From Halalkalibacter alkaliphilus (GTDB taxonomy: Bacteria; Bacillota; Bacilli; Bacillales; Bacillaceae_D): a stretch of 64,000 bases of DNA. The stretch's first letter is position 1; each line of letters opens with the position of its first letter. The position numbers and the translations under genes are program-made. The stretch is from the NCBI RefSeq assembly GCF_023555415.1, contig NZ_JAKRYL010000005.1, positions 124,001 to 188,000 on the forward strand. Reading direction: 5' to 3'. The notes beneath the pieces were generated by a model. That model worked only from the letters and a program-made list of their open reading frames with translations. It made no database searches and was not told the DNA's origin. This document shows positions 33,823 to 43,109 of the stretch, one piece after another.

Positions 33823-36591
33823 CTAATTTGTTTTGACTCTCTCAGGTGATAACTTTTTTATCATCATCATTAAAACGTGTTCTGCCAAAGGTTGATCGCC
33901 AATATGTTCGATCAGCTTCATCGTAGTGGTAACGATTGAGCCTTTTCCATAATCCTGCTTGATCATAATCCCACCATTTTGACCTAACCAACCTTGAAAA
34001 TATCCAGCAATTACTTCACATTGATGATCTAAACCCGGATTCCCAAACATATGGATCGTCCGATTGTTATTGCTTTTTTTGTAGTCTGCAAATGGAATGA
34101 TGAAGTCTGGAAATAAACGTTCAAACTCCCACCCCATTTCCGTTTGAACAGGGAGACCCTCAAACCATGTTGTATCTAAATAGTTCATGGATGATGCCCT
34201 TGCCCAACTTTCTCCTAAATCTAATTTTCTAAATGTAAATTCTCCTTTTTTGCTTAAGGCATCTCCTTTTTCTGCTAAGAAGACAACTTTTCCACCATTA
34301 CTTGCAAACCGAAGCATTTCTTCGTCTAAACGTTCCGTAAGCACGATATCCGCTTCTTCTTTACTAACGGCGAAGGATACAGGTAATGACTCAATAAGCT
34401 TTGTATCTACATGATGAAAAAATACAGACGGCCCTTCCTCTTTAACCAGAACTTTGTTGCTAATCGTTAATTCTTCCTCATTTTCAGCAATTTTTTTATT
34501 CCCTGACCATAATTCGAAATTAAGCTTGGAAAAAGTTGGTTCCTCCACTTCAGGTACCACTATAGACAGCGCATGTGGATAACGATTGTAAATAGCATCT
34601 GCCTTCATAACCATTTCTCCGCTAACTGCTTCTTTTACACCACCAACATCAAGCGACCATTTAACTGTAAAATTATTTAGATCATCCTGCTCATTGATAA
34701 TATATACTTCACACTCTAGTACATCTTTCGACCAAACATTATGCTCCCCTACATCAACCATAATGCAGGTAGCTCCGTTGAATTGAATGAGCTTTTCAAA
34801 GCCAACCTTAGGTTCACGCAAGAAATCGATCCATCCATTTGTTTCCCATTCAATATCAGAGAACTCTGTAACGACATACCCTCCAATTTCGGGGCGTTTT
34901 CTCATTTCTTCAATAAGTGCTTTGACCGCTCGCAGCATCCGTTTTTGTGAAAGTTCTGCCAAACGATCAAAGTCGCCAATTGCTTTTGAAATGCCAAATC
35001 GTTCGAAATTCTCATATAGTGTATACGGCTTTTTGTAATCATCTTGATGAGTTTGCTCTCCTTGATTTGCAAACCACCAAGGTTCTTTTCCTTGATAGTA
35101 TTCTTTTAACTTATTTACATTCGGAAGTCCCCAGACACCAAACTCCGAAATGATCTTAGGTTCGTTACCCGCGCTTTTACCAGCCACGAAATTCTTGTCA
35201 GCATTATTAATGATTAGATCATCCAAATCCTCTTCCCACTGATCTAACTGCTCTGGTAAAACAAAATATCGATGGTAGTCATTCACATCTGTTTTAACAT
35301 GAGACCAGCCGCTATTGTCACAAATCAATCGACTCGGATCCCACCCTTTTACTTTTTCAAACAACTCAAGAACATGCGCTTGCTTCTCTTTATCAAACTC
35401 CAAATCCCACTCTAAACCCCATTCTTCGTTGTAAACTGACCAGATAATAATGGATGGATGGTTGTAATCGCGTTCAATCATTTCTTTCATTCCTGTTTCA
35501 AAGCGATTTCTTGCAATCTCTGTCCATTTCACATAGTTCGGGTGCTCTGCCCAAATTAACATCCCTAATCGATCAGCCCAATATAGGTATTCCGGCAATT
35601 CCACCTTGATATGTTTTCGCAATAAGTTAAAACCCATTTCTTTTGCAAGAGTGATTTCTTTTTTTATAAACTGTTGTGAAGGAGCACGGTAAATCGTGTC
35701 AGGGTAAAAAGCTTGATCTAATGCTCCTCGAATATAGAGAGGCTTATTATTTAAATATATCTTTCCATTCTTTTGCTCTACTTTTCTAAAACCGAAAGTC
35801 GTACGAAACTCTCCCTCTTCGCTACCTGCTTTCACCTTCAATTCCAGTTCATATAAATAGGGACTTTCAGGACTCCACTTGGCCATTTTCGGAACAGCTA
35901 TTGTTTCTTTCAGACGAGTGAGATCTCCAGTTGATTGAAGAGAACTGCAAGAAAACGTCCCATCGTAGATTTCATCAGCTTCCCAAGTTGCCTCCCCTAT
36001 GCTATGTGGGCGAATCACATAATCAATATTCCATGCCTGGTCTTGCTGGCCACTCATATCGATAGTTAAATCTAATGTTTCCTGATCAATATCTGGTGTA
36101 ACAAATGCATTTGAAACAAACACACTTGAGCGTTCTTTCAAATAAACACCTTGCCAGATTCCACTCACTCTCGTGTACCAGCTACCTTGTTTCCCAATTG
36201 GTATTTCTCCATTATCAGCTGGGTCATATACACGCACGGTAAGCTTATTCGTTTCTTTCAGTAATCCGTCATCTATCTTGAAGCTAAATGGAGTGAACCC
36301 ACCTTCATGGGTCCCAATATAAATCCCATTCCACCAAACTCGGCATTGGTAATCGACCGCTTCAAAATGTAAATAAAAGGTATTATCTCCTTTCTTATTG
36401 AGTTGAGGAATGGTTTTTTCATACCAGGCGGCACCACTATAATTTAAAAACCGATCATCTTGCTGCCAAATATGCGGAACGCGGACTTCTTCTGCCGATT
36501 CAATCCCTTCATTCCAACCTTCTTTTTCCCCTATATTTAAAGGATCTGTCCTAAAATTCCACTTACCTGATAAATCAATTTCCCTGTACAT
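33823..36591 (-). CDS. Large GH2-family beta-glycosidase with C-terminal extension
   Basis: 922 residues, cytoplasmic (no signal). N-terminal jelly roll and Ig domains, then a TIM barrel with acid/base E389 (SVYNEEWG) and nucleophile E483 (IISEFGVWG). Beyond about residue 600 come roughly 320 residues: an Ig-like region, then a Rossmann-like glutamine-amidotransferase-type beta/alpha domain (EEADIVLTERLDEEML; GGKVVFLAEKGDALSKKGEF). This architecture is less usual for beta-galactosidases. It lies between its ABC importer and the dgo genes. It probably releases galactose or galactonate from an imported glycoside (inference). Confidence 0.9.
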   Translation of the reverse strand: MYREIDLSGKWNFRTDPLNIGEKEGWNEGIESAEEVRVPHIWQQDDRFLNYSGAAWYEKTIPQLNKKGDNTFYLHFEAVDYQCRVWWNGIYIGTHEGGFTPFSFKIDDGLLKETNKLTVRVYDPADNGEIPIGKQGSWYTRVSGIWQGVYLKERSSVFVSNAFVTPDIDQETLDLTIDMSGQQDQAWNIDYVIRPHSIGEATWEADEIYDGTFSCSSLQSTGDLTRLKETIAVPKMAKWSPESPYLYELELKVKAGSEEGEFRTTFGFRKVEQKNGKIYLNNKPLYIRGALDQAFYPDTIYRAPSQQFIKKEITLAKEMGFNLLRKHIKVELPEYLYWADRLGMLIWAEHPNYVKWTEIARNRFETGMKEMIERDYNHPSIIIWSVYNEEWGLEWDLEFDKEKQAHVLELFEKVKGWDPSRLICDNSGWSHVKTDVNDYHRYFVLPEQLDQWEEDLDDLIINNADKNFVAGKSAGNEPKIISEFGVWGLPNVNKLKEYYQGKEPWWFANQGEQTHQDDYKKPYTLYENFERFGISKAIGDFDRLAELSQKRMLRAVKALIEEMRKRPEIGGYVVTEFSDIEWETNGWIDFLREPKVGFEKLIQFNGATCIMVDVGEHNVWSKDVLECEVYIINEQDDLNNFTVKWSLDVGGVKEAVSGEMVMKADAIYNRYPHALSIVVPEVEEPTFSKLNFELWSGNKKIAENEEELTISNKVLVKEEGPSVFFHHVDTKLIESLPVSFAVSKEEADIVLTERLDEEMLRFASNGGKVVFLAEKGDALSKKGEFTFRKLDLGESWARASSMNYLDTTWFEGLPVQTEMGWEFERLFPDFIIPFADYKKSNNNRTIHMFGNPGLDHQCEVIAGYFQGWLGQNGGIMIKQDYGKGSIVTTTMKLIEHIGDQPLAEHVLMMMIKKLSPERVKTN

Positions 36592-36608
36592 ACCCTTGCC
36601 CCTTTCTG

Positions 36609-37442
36609 TTACTTAATACCTGTCATTGCAATACCTTGGATAATATGTTTCTGGAATAAGATAAAGACAATAATTGCAGGCACACTTGCTAACACATTTG
36701 CAGCCATAGGAATCATCAACTCAGCAGTATAGGCACTTTGGAATGTCGGAATGGCAACTGGCAATGTAAACATTGCTTCACTATTAACCGCAAGAAACGG
36801 CCAAAGGAAATCATTCCATGACATAATAAAAGTGAATATAGCTAAGGCCGCCATACTAGAGCGTGATAATGGCAAGAATATTTTCCAATAAATTGTAAAG
36901 ATGCTTGCTCCATCTACTCTAGCCGCTTCCACCAGTTCATTTGGAACACCATCAAAGAATTGTTTTAAAATAAATACACCAAGCGGCGCTGCAAGATTAG
37001 GCAAAATGAGCGCACTATAACTATTAACTAAATTAAAATCAATCATAATTTGGAATAGTGGGACAATTAAAGCCTCAATTGGAACCATTAAACCAGCAAT
37101 GATCACCCAAAAGATTACGTTACGCCCCTTAAACGTTAGACGAGATAGGGCAAAAGCCGCTAAAGACGTTAACATAATCGTTAATACCGTCGTAGTTGTT
37201 GCAACTAAGAAACTATTAAACGTCCATCTCCAAATTAGTGCATTGTTTACTACATAATCATAGTTCCCTAATGTGAAAGGAGGTTTAAATAACTGACTAA
37301 TAACCGTAACCGGACTTCCACTAGGGGTGACCGAGGTAATAAACATCCACGCAATAGGAATCAACCAAACTGCTACAAATAAATAACTAAATAGATACAA
37401 TAGCTTTCTACCTACTGTTGTCTTCTTCTTAATCGCAGCCAT
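36609..37442 (-). CDS. Carbohydrate ABC transporter permease (MalG-like)
   Basis: 277 residues, six membrane segments, EAA loop ELVEAARVDGASIFTIYWKI. GGGGGGGAG precedes the ATG. Second subunit of the dgo-operon CUT1 importer, 14 nt after the MalF-like gene. Confidence 0.93.
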   Translation of the reverse strand: MAAIKKKTTVGRKLLYLFSYLFVAVWLIPIAWMFITSVTPSGSPVTVISQLFKPPFTLGNYDYVVNNALIWRWTFNSFLVATTTTVLTIMLTSLAAFALSRLTFKGRNVIFWVIIAGLMVPIEALIVPLFQIMIDFNLVNSYSALILPNLAAPLGVFILKQFFDGVPNELVEAARVDGASIFTIYWKIFLPLSRSSMAALAIFTFIMSWNDFLWPFLAVNSEAMFTLPVAIPTFQSAYTAELMIPMAANVLASVPAIIVFILFQKHIIQGIAMTGIK

Positions 37443-37456
37443 CTATTCTCCCCCCC

Positions 37457-38338
37457 CTATGAATTCTTTTTTCCTTGGAAAAATTTAAACTGAATAAACG
37501 CAAACAAGATCGTTATCACAAATAAGACATAGGACATCGATGAAGCCACACCCATATGTTGATCGACAAATGCTTTTTCATATATATATTGAACGAGTGG
37601 TCTAGTAGACGTGCCCGGTCCACCACCTGTCATTAAATAAGGCTGACCAAATAGTTTAAATGAATTAATTGTTTGTAATACAACGATCAATAAGATGACA
37701 TTTTTCAAAGAAGGAACGGTAATAGAGAAAAAGCTTCTGATTGGTCCTGCTCCATCAATTTTTGCCGCCTCATAAAACTCTTGCGGAATCTCCTGCAGCC
37801 CAGCTAAAAAGAGAATCATATTGAAACCTACCGTCCACCACACGGTCGCGATTAAAATTGATACCCAGCCAAGGTTTTCATCATTTAACCAGAAGATTTC
37901 TTCAGTCACACCGAAATTTTGCAAAATTGAATTTAACAATCCTGTATACGGTTGAAAAATAAATACCCAGACACTTGCCATAACGGAAATAGATAAAATA
38001 TACGGAAGGAAAAAGGCCGATCTTAAAAATGTAGTCCCTTTTAATCGACTATTTACAATCAATGCCATCAAAAGACCTAGTATAATTAAAGACGGTGTAG
38101 AGATTAGAACGAAGTAGATTGTGTTCCACAACGCTTCCCAAAAGTAGGAATCTTGTAACATCGTTTTATAATTATCTAACCCCACAAAGGTAGGCTCAAC
38201 ACCAAACTGCCATTCACTTAAACTAATTGACATCCCTTTTAAGATTGGATATATCATAAACAAACCATAAATTGTTAAGAAAGGGGCTAAAAATAGATAG
38301 GCTATTACAGTTTCTCCCTTTCCCCATTGCGTTCTCAT
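37457..38338 (-). CDS. Carbohydrate ABC transporter permease (MalF-like)
   Basis: 293 residues, six membrane segments, EAA loop FYEAAKIDGAGPIRSFFSIT. AAGGAGGG precedes the ATG. The 76-nt gap to the binding-protein gene holds a weak stem-loop (near 38345-38395) that may tune the ratio of binding protein to permease. Confidence 0.92.
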   Translation of the reverse strand: MRTQWGKGETVIAYLFLAPFLTIYGLFMIYPILKGMSISLSEWQFGVEPTFVGLDNYKTMLQDSYFWEALWNTIYFVLISTPSLIILGLLMALIVNSRLKGTTFLRSAFFLPYILSISVMASVWVFIFQPYTGLLNSILQNFGVTEEIFWLNDENLGWVSILIATVWWTVGFNMILFLAGLQEIPQEFYEAAKIDGAGPIRSFFSITVPSLKNVILLIVVLQTINSFKLFGQPYLMTGGGPGTSTRPLVQYIYEKAFVDQHMGVASSMSYVLFVITILFAFIQFKFFQGKKNS

Positions 38339-38414
38339 AATCTGACCCTCCTTAAAAAAGGAGAGTGCCTACACTTGGCAGACACCCACTTTTTATAAAT
38401 AAAGTATGCTATGT

Positions 38415-39701
38415 CTAGTTTGATAGAATGTTATTGATGTCTTGTTCAAGAATGTCTAGCGTTTCTTGAGCATTTGTTTGACCACTCATAAATGTAGAGA
38501 TATGTCTAGCAATGGAATCGCTAATCCCTGTTGTCTTTGAAGATGACGGCATAAAGCTTACGTAATCCGTTAACTCAGCATAATCTTTACGATACGGCAA
38601 CTCGTTAAATTCATTTGACTCAACAACACTAGTTTTACTTGGTACATGGCCAGCTTCTGCCCAAGAAGCAGAGTTTTCAGCTACCCAATCAGCAAACAAC
38701 AAGCTTGCTACCTTCTTTTCTTCTGTTTGATTTTGATTTGCTGGAAGCACAAATGTATGAGAGTCACCCCATGTTGCTTGCTCTCCAAATAGTTGTGGAA
38801 TTGGCAGTGCAACAAAGTTTAAAGATTCGTTGTTCTCTAAAGCCCCTGTCATCCAAACTCCATTAATATGAATTCCAGCTCTATTTGCAGTGAAAATTTC
38901 TCCACCATTCTGAATATTTCTAGGCCATAACCCTTGATCCATTAACTCTTCCATATAGTGAAGTGCTTCAAGTCCAATTTCATTATTAAAAGCCGCTTCT
39001 GTACCAGCTTCATTTAGAAGCTCACCGCCCATTTGACTGTATAACGTCCACCAAACACGCAATGCAGAGTACCCTGAAGATGTAGCAGCGAGAGGGAAAA
39101 TGTCATCTGATGTGTTCTCTTTAATTGTTGACAAGAAATCTATGAAGCCATCTGCCCCCTCACCAACGATAGGTAGTCCATTACTATCTAACACGCCAGC
39201 CTCTTCCAAAATATCTTTATTTGCATACATAATTAATGCATGTGTATCTAAAGGAATCGCAAAGTGTTGATCATTTATAATAGTAGAACTTAAAATGTTT
39301 TGATTATAAGAATCCCAATCCACCGCTGCCTCACTCGCGAATTCATCTAGGTTTTCTATTAGGTTAGAAGATTGCAGTTCAGCAATTCTAGAAGCATGTG
39401 ATATCGCAATATCTGGTGCTTGATTTGACGTTACAGATGTACGAATTTTCGTATAATATTCTGAGTCCGGGACTGTTAAGTACTCAACCTCAATACCCTC
39501 ATGCGCCTCGTTGAAATTTGCAATTAGATCTCTCATAAAGTCAGCATCTCCACCGCTAAACGGTGCCCAAAATACTAAGTTCGTTGCTTCTGGATCGGCA
39601 CTATCTCCAGCAGCATCACTATCACTTGAACAGCCCACGAAAATCAAAAGCAACAAAACAACACCTGTAAATTTGTATACGTTTGCAAAGTTCACTTTCA
39701 T
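38415..39701 (-). CDS. Sugar-binding lipoprotein of the dgo-operon ABC transporter
   Basis: 428 residues. Lipobox IFVGC at about residue 24, acidic linker, then a family-1 binding protein (LVFWAPFSGGDADFMRDLIA; LHYMEELMDQGLW; INGVWMTGALEN). First gene of the seven-gene operon that continues with two permeases, GH2, dgoA, dgoK and dgoD. AAAGGGGGAG precedes the ATG. A perfect cre site lies in its first codons, so the operon is probably CcpA-repressed. No ATPase gene is present. Confidence 0.92.
   Translation of the reverse strand: MKVNFANVYKFTGVVLLLLIFVGCSSDSDAAGDSADPEATNLVFWAPFSGGDADFMRDLIANFNEAHEGIEVEYLTVPDSEYYTKIRTSVTSNQAPDIAISHASRIAELQSSNLIENLDEFASEAAVDWDSYNQNILSSTIINDQHFAIPLDTHALIMYANKDILEEAGVLDSNGLPIVGEGADGFIDFLSTIKENTSDDIFPLAATSSGYSALRVWWTLYSQMGGELLNEAGTEAAFNNEIGLEALHYMEELMDQGLWPRNIQNGGEIFTANRAGIHINGVWMTGALENNESLNFVALPIPQLFGEQATWGDSHTFVLPANQNQTEEKKVASLLFADWVAENSASWAEAGHVPSKTSVVESNEFNELPYRKDYAELTDYVSFMPSSSKTTGISDSIARHISTFMSGQTNAQETLDILEQDINNILSN
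39674..39688. promoter_or_regulatory. Perfect cre site inside the start of the binding-protein gene
   Basis: The minus strand reads TTGCAAACGTATACA, matching all fixed positions of WTGNAANCGNWNNCW. At codons 5-10 it would act as a CcpA roadblock. Confidence 0.75.
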
Positions 39702-39719
39702 AACAACTCCCCCTTTTTT

Positions 39720-39934
39720 AATCTAAGTTTATTATTACATTAATTATTATAATAAATCAAGTAAAAGTGTAATAAAACATTTTATATTAATTATCCATTG
39801 GTAAATACGGAAATATTTCACTAAAAATTTTGATGGAAAAGCTTGATTTACCAGTGATTCAACCTGTATTGCTTGACTTTTCCATAAAAAGTAAGATAAT
39901 TTTAATAAAACATATAATAAAAAGGAGTTTATTC
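39720..39934. promoter_or_regulatory. Divergent promoter region of the dgo operon and its regulator
   Basis: Very AT-rich, with the repeated words TAATAAA and TAATAAAACAT (around 39751, 39770 and 39903) and TTTATTAT/ATAATAAA half-sites near 39728-39756. These could be operator sites for the divergently encoded HTH regulator; no clean -35/-10 pair was fixed. Confidence 0.4.
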
Positions 39935-40846
39935 ATGAGAACGTTAGAATTAACGCTCGCTGAAGCCATCGAAGTTTGCAAAGCATTAGGAAACGAACAC
40001 CGAATGGACATTTTACGTATCTTAAGTGAAGGACCAATGAACGTAAATGACCTATCTTCTAAATTAAAAATCCCTTTTTCTACTACAGCTGTAAATGTGA
40101 AAAAGCTTGAAGATACAAAATTAATCTCTACGGAATTGGTTCCTGGCAGAGGATCACAGAAAGTCAGTTCGAAACGATATGACCGGATTATTATTAATCT
40201 TAGAAATGATGTAACACCAACTAAAGACAATGTATATCGATACGAAATGAATGTAGGCGAATTCGTAAACTGCGACATCACTCCTACATGCGGTCTATTA
40301 AGCGAAGAAGGTATTATTCATACTGAAGACGATCCACGTTCCTTTTTTGAGCCCGAGCGAAAAGACGCACAGCTTATTTGGTTTAAAATGGGCTTTGTCG
40401 AGTACCATTTTCCTAATAGGATTCCTAGAGGAGCAGAAGTGGAAGAACTTACTCTCTCTGCTGAAATCTGTTCTGAAGCAACGAATTATAAAGAGGACTG
40501 GCCATCTGATATCACTTGTTCCATTAACGGAAAAGAAATCGGCCTATGGACAAGTCCTGGAGATTTTGGAGGAGTCAGAGGAAACCTCACACCATCGTGG
40601 TGGGGAGTTAATAATACACAATTTGGCCTTCTCAAGAAATGGAAAATAACAAGCCACGGCTGTTACCTCGACGGAGAAAAAATATCCGACATAACGATTC
40701 AAGACCTTAATATAGAACAACAGCCTTATATTTCATTTAAAATTGAAGTAAAAGAGAATGCCAAAAACCTAGGCGGAATTAATATATTTGGTTCAAAATT
40801 TGGAAACTATGAACAAGCCCTTATTTTAAATGTTAACTATCGATAA
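39935..40846 (+). CDS. ArsR-type HTH regulator fused to a novel beta-rich C-terminal domain
   Basis: 303 residues from the ATG at 39935, preceded by AAAAAGGAG; the frame is open from 39830 without a ribosome site. Winged helix at about 8-85 (ALGNEHRMDILRILSEGPMN; LSSKLKIPFSTTAVNVKKLE), followed by some 200 residues with alternating beta-strand pattern and Trp/Gly-rich GLWTSPGDFGG and TPSWWGVNNTQFG. It lacks the metal-binding Cys of classical ArsR. It diverges from the dgo/GH2/ABC operon, so it most likely senses that sugar or sugar acid through the C-terminal domain (inference). Confidence 0.78.
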   Translation: MRTLELTLAEAIEVCKALGNEHRMDILRILSEGPMNVNDLSSKLKIPFSTTAVNVKKLEDTKLISTELVPGRGSQKVSSKRYDRIIINLRNDVTPTKDNVYRYEMNVGEFVNCDITPTCGLLSEEGIIHTEDDPRSFFEPERKDAQLIWFKMGFVEYHFPNRIPRGAEVEELTLSAEICSEATNYKEDWPSDITCSINGKEIGLWTSPGDFGGVRGNLTPSWWGVNNTQFGLLKKWKITSHGCYLDGEKISDITIQDLNIEQQPYISFKIEVKENAKNLGGINIFGSKFGNYEQALILNVNYR

Positions 40847-40858
40847 AAAAGTACGACA

Positions 40859-40890
40859 TAGAGCCTGCTATTAGGTAACAGCAGGCTCTT
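40859..40890 (+). terminator. Terminator-like hairpin after the ArsR-type regulator
   Basis: AGAGCCTGCT and AGCAGGCTCT arms around a 9-nt loop; only a short T tract follows. Confidence 0.6.
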
Positions 40891-40980
40891 CCAACAAACT
40901 ATAGACGGCGCTCCGCCTTCTTCTCTCAAACATATGCGCGGAATGCCCACTCTAATGAATGTCCTTTTCTCCTCCTAACC

Positions 40981-41859
40981 TTAATTCAAAGTTGCTCTAA
41001 TCTCTTGTATTTTACGTGACACTAAAGGATAAAAATTGTTCTTTGCACTTTCTGTTGTATTCCCGCCAAAGAATCCCGTGCCAGGGCATGTTTTAACAGA
41101 AACTCCTTCACTTCGATCCAACACTCTCTCCCCCGTGTTCATATCCCACCAGCGATGATACGTGATGCTGTCAACAGAAGGCGTTAACCCAAACTTCATA
41201 CAAAGCAATGCCGTAAGATAGATAATCGTTTCTCTGTGTTCAGCTGTCATTTGATCGTTACCCAAATCAAAATTCCCAACATGTTCGATGTTTAACCCAA
41301 TAGAATTTGCTTTTGGACCAATCGAGCCGTCAGGAGCACTGTTAAATGGTCTAGATACTGCTATTCTTCCATCTGGAAATGTAGTAATGTTTTGAGCGAT
41401 GTTTTCCCAGCCCACTTCTTTCGTATGATAATACTCCATCCCTTTAAGCAACGAAAAATGATTGTTCCCATTAAAATGACCATAAGCAGGTGACCATGTG
41501 TGGTGCTGTTGAATGAGGCTTATGTTCCTCGTGAATTCATGGTTAAATAACCAGTCTTTAAACTCCTCTCTCGTCATAAGAACATACTGACCATCCATCG
41601 GTAATTTCTTAGGAGGAATCCTTAACTTTTGCCCTATGTACAATACATCCGATGTTAGTCCATTCGTTTCTTTTATAGCTTGAACTGTAGAATTATATGC
41701 TCTTGAAAGCTTCCATAGTGTATCTCCAGCAGCCACTTCATACCTCATTGGAACAAACAATCTCTGGCCAACTAATAATAAGTCAGATTGCAGTCCATTT
41801 GTTAGTTTTAAATCTCGAACAGACGTGTCATACTTGTTTGCGATCTTCCAAAGTGTATC
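40981..41859 (-). pseudogene. 5'-truncated LysM / N-acetylmuramoyl-L-alanine amidase
   Basis: From 41760 (TTG) a 259-residue frame encodes one LysM repeat and an amidase_2/PGRP-type domain (HHTWSPAYGHF; NIEHVGNFD; TYHRWWDMNTGERVLDRSEG; KTCPGTGFFGG). Reading further upstream in frame gives another LysM from DTLWKIANKYDTS to LLVGQRLFVP. It stops at TAA exactly where the conserved Gly of GDTLW should be. No ATG, GTG or TTG, ribosome site or signal peptide precedes it. The gene thus looks beheaded at about 41860. Expression from the internal TTG cannot be excluded. Confidence 0.7.
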
Positions 41860-41904
41860 TTAAAATTTAGTGTTAATTCTTAATAAGCCTAGGTCAGATC
41901 ATTA

Positions 41905-41931
41905 CTGTCCAAAACCCTCAATATACTGTCC
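41905..41931 (+). repeat. CTGTCC direct repeats, locus D
   Basis: CTGTCC at 41905 and 41926, spacing 21 bp, about 45 bp upstream of the break point of the truncated amidase gene. Confidence 0.6.
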
Positions 41932-42056
41932 AATCGACATATCCGCTCCTCATACCGGTCTCAGCAAAAAAAGAAATCATTTCCACAAATTCCGTATATC
42001 TTCCGGGCAGAAGGCAAATAGTATAAATGTTAAAATCCAAAGGAGGTGCAGCCATT

Positions 42057-42236
42057 ATGGACGCACAGCGCGCACAACAAATCTGCTCATCAACAGAAAT
42101 GAAAAACGTGATGTATAACGGACAAGCTGTTTACATTGAGCATGTAGACCAAGGGAGCGGACAAGCTACAGTTCATCCACTAGATAACCCAAACAGCAAA
42201 CAAAGTGTTTCGGTAAACGAGTTAACTGAGCAATAA
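42057..42236 (+). CDS. sspH: Small acid-soluble spore protein, H type
   Basis: 59 residues. MDAQRAQQICSSTEMKNVMY and VYIEHVDQ ... NPNSKQSVSVNEL match the SspH family pattern (QRA, V.I.HVD, NP, V.V..L). AAAGGAGGTG precedes the ATG at 42057; the open frame upstream is not used. SspH is made in the forespore under sigma-G; GTATA followed about 16 nt later by AATAGTA could be that promoter (tentative). A strong terminator follows. Confidence 0.9.
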   Translation: MDAQRAQQICSSTEMKNVMYNGQAVYIEHVDQGSGQATVHPLDNPNSKQSVSVNELTEQ

Positions 42237-42249
42237 GCTCCCCAAAACA

Positions 42250-42286
42250 AAATAACCTCTCATCCAAGTGATGAGAGGTTATTTTT
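42250..42286 (+). terminator. sspH terminator
   Basis: AATAACCTCTCAT and ATGAGAGGTTATT arms, loop CCAAGTG, then T-rich. Confidence 0.85.
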
Positions 42287-42343
42287 GCTTATGGAGCTCT
42301 GACAATCTATCTCTTGTACATTTTTTAATTCCTTAGTCAATAC

Positions 42344-42379
42344 AAAAAGCTCTGCAGACATTAGTCCACAGAGCTTTTC
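42344..42379 (-). terminator. Terminator of the amino-acid ABC operon
   Basis: AAAAGCTCTG and CAGAGCTTTT arms just past the ATPase stop, T-rich on the minus strand. Confidence 0.8.
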
Positions 42380-42386
42380 TCCTATT

Positions 42387-43109
42387 CTACAACACCTTCG
42401 ACAAAAACGCTTGCGTCCGCTCGTGCTGAGGATTTCCAAACAAGTCTTCAGGTTTCCCTTCTTCGACAATATACCCGCCATCCATAAAAATTACGCGGTC
42501 CGCTACTTCTCTTGCAAACCCCATCTCATGGGTTACGATCATCATCGTCATTCCTTCTTTAGCAAGATCCTTCATAACCGCTAACACATCTCCGACCATT
42601 TCCGGGTCTAATGCCGAGGTTGGCTCGTCAAACAACATAATATTCGGCTCCATCGCAAGCGCTCTCGCAATCGCTGCACGCTGCTTCTGTCCGCCAGATA
42701 AATTATCTGGGTATACATCTGCTTTATCTGATAATCCAACCTTCTCAAGCAGCTCTCTCCCTAACTGATCCACTTCCGCTTTTGTTTTCCCTTTCAGTCG
42801 TTTCGGAGCAACCGTCACATTCTCCAACACGGTCATATGCGGAAAAAGATTAAACTGCTGAAACACCATTCCGAGCCTTTGACGCATTTTGTTAATGTTG
42901 TTTTTCGAATCAGTGATATCTGTTCCTTCAATGTATATCGATCCGCCCGTAGGCTCTTCTAATCGATTAATACAACGCAAAAACGTACTTTTCCCAGAAC
43001 CTGATGGGCCAATGACACAAACGACTTCACGTTCCTTTACTTCGGCATTAATATCTTTTAAAACTTCTAAGTCTCCAAACGACTTTCGTAAATTCTCTAT
43101 TTTTATCAT
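42387..43109 (-). CDS. Polar amino-acid ABC transporter ATPase (GlnQ-like)
   Basis: 240 residues. Walker [10 protein letters not shown] (34-42), signature LSGGQKQR, Walker [13 protein letters not shown] and the switch His in IVTHEMGFA. Starts inside the permease stop (4-bp ATGA-type overlap). Energises the binding-protein system encoded upstream. Confidence 0.95.
   Translation of the reverse strand: MIKIENLRKSFGDLEVLKDINAEVKEREVVCVIGPSGSGKSTFLRCINRLEEPTGGSIYIEGTDITDSKNNINKMRQRLGMVFQQFNLFPHMTVLENVTVAPKRLKGKTKAEVDQLGRELLEKVGLSDKADVYPDNLSGGQKQRAAIARALAMEPNIMLFDEPTSALDPEMVGDVLAVMKDLAKEGMTMMIVTHEMGFAREVADRVIFMDGGYIVEEGKPEDLFGNPQHERTQAFLSKVL

Noticed and set aside
40895-40980. AGGAGGAGAAAAGG followed by a possible short minus-strand ORF
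   Set aside because: No ATG, GTG or TTG at workable spacing and no conserved peptide; probably residual sequence after the decayed amidase gene.
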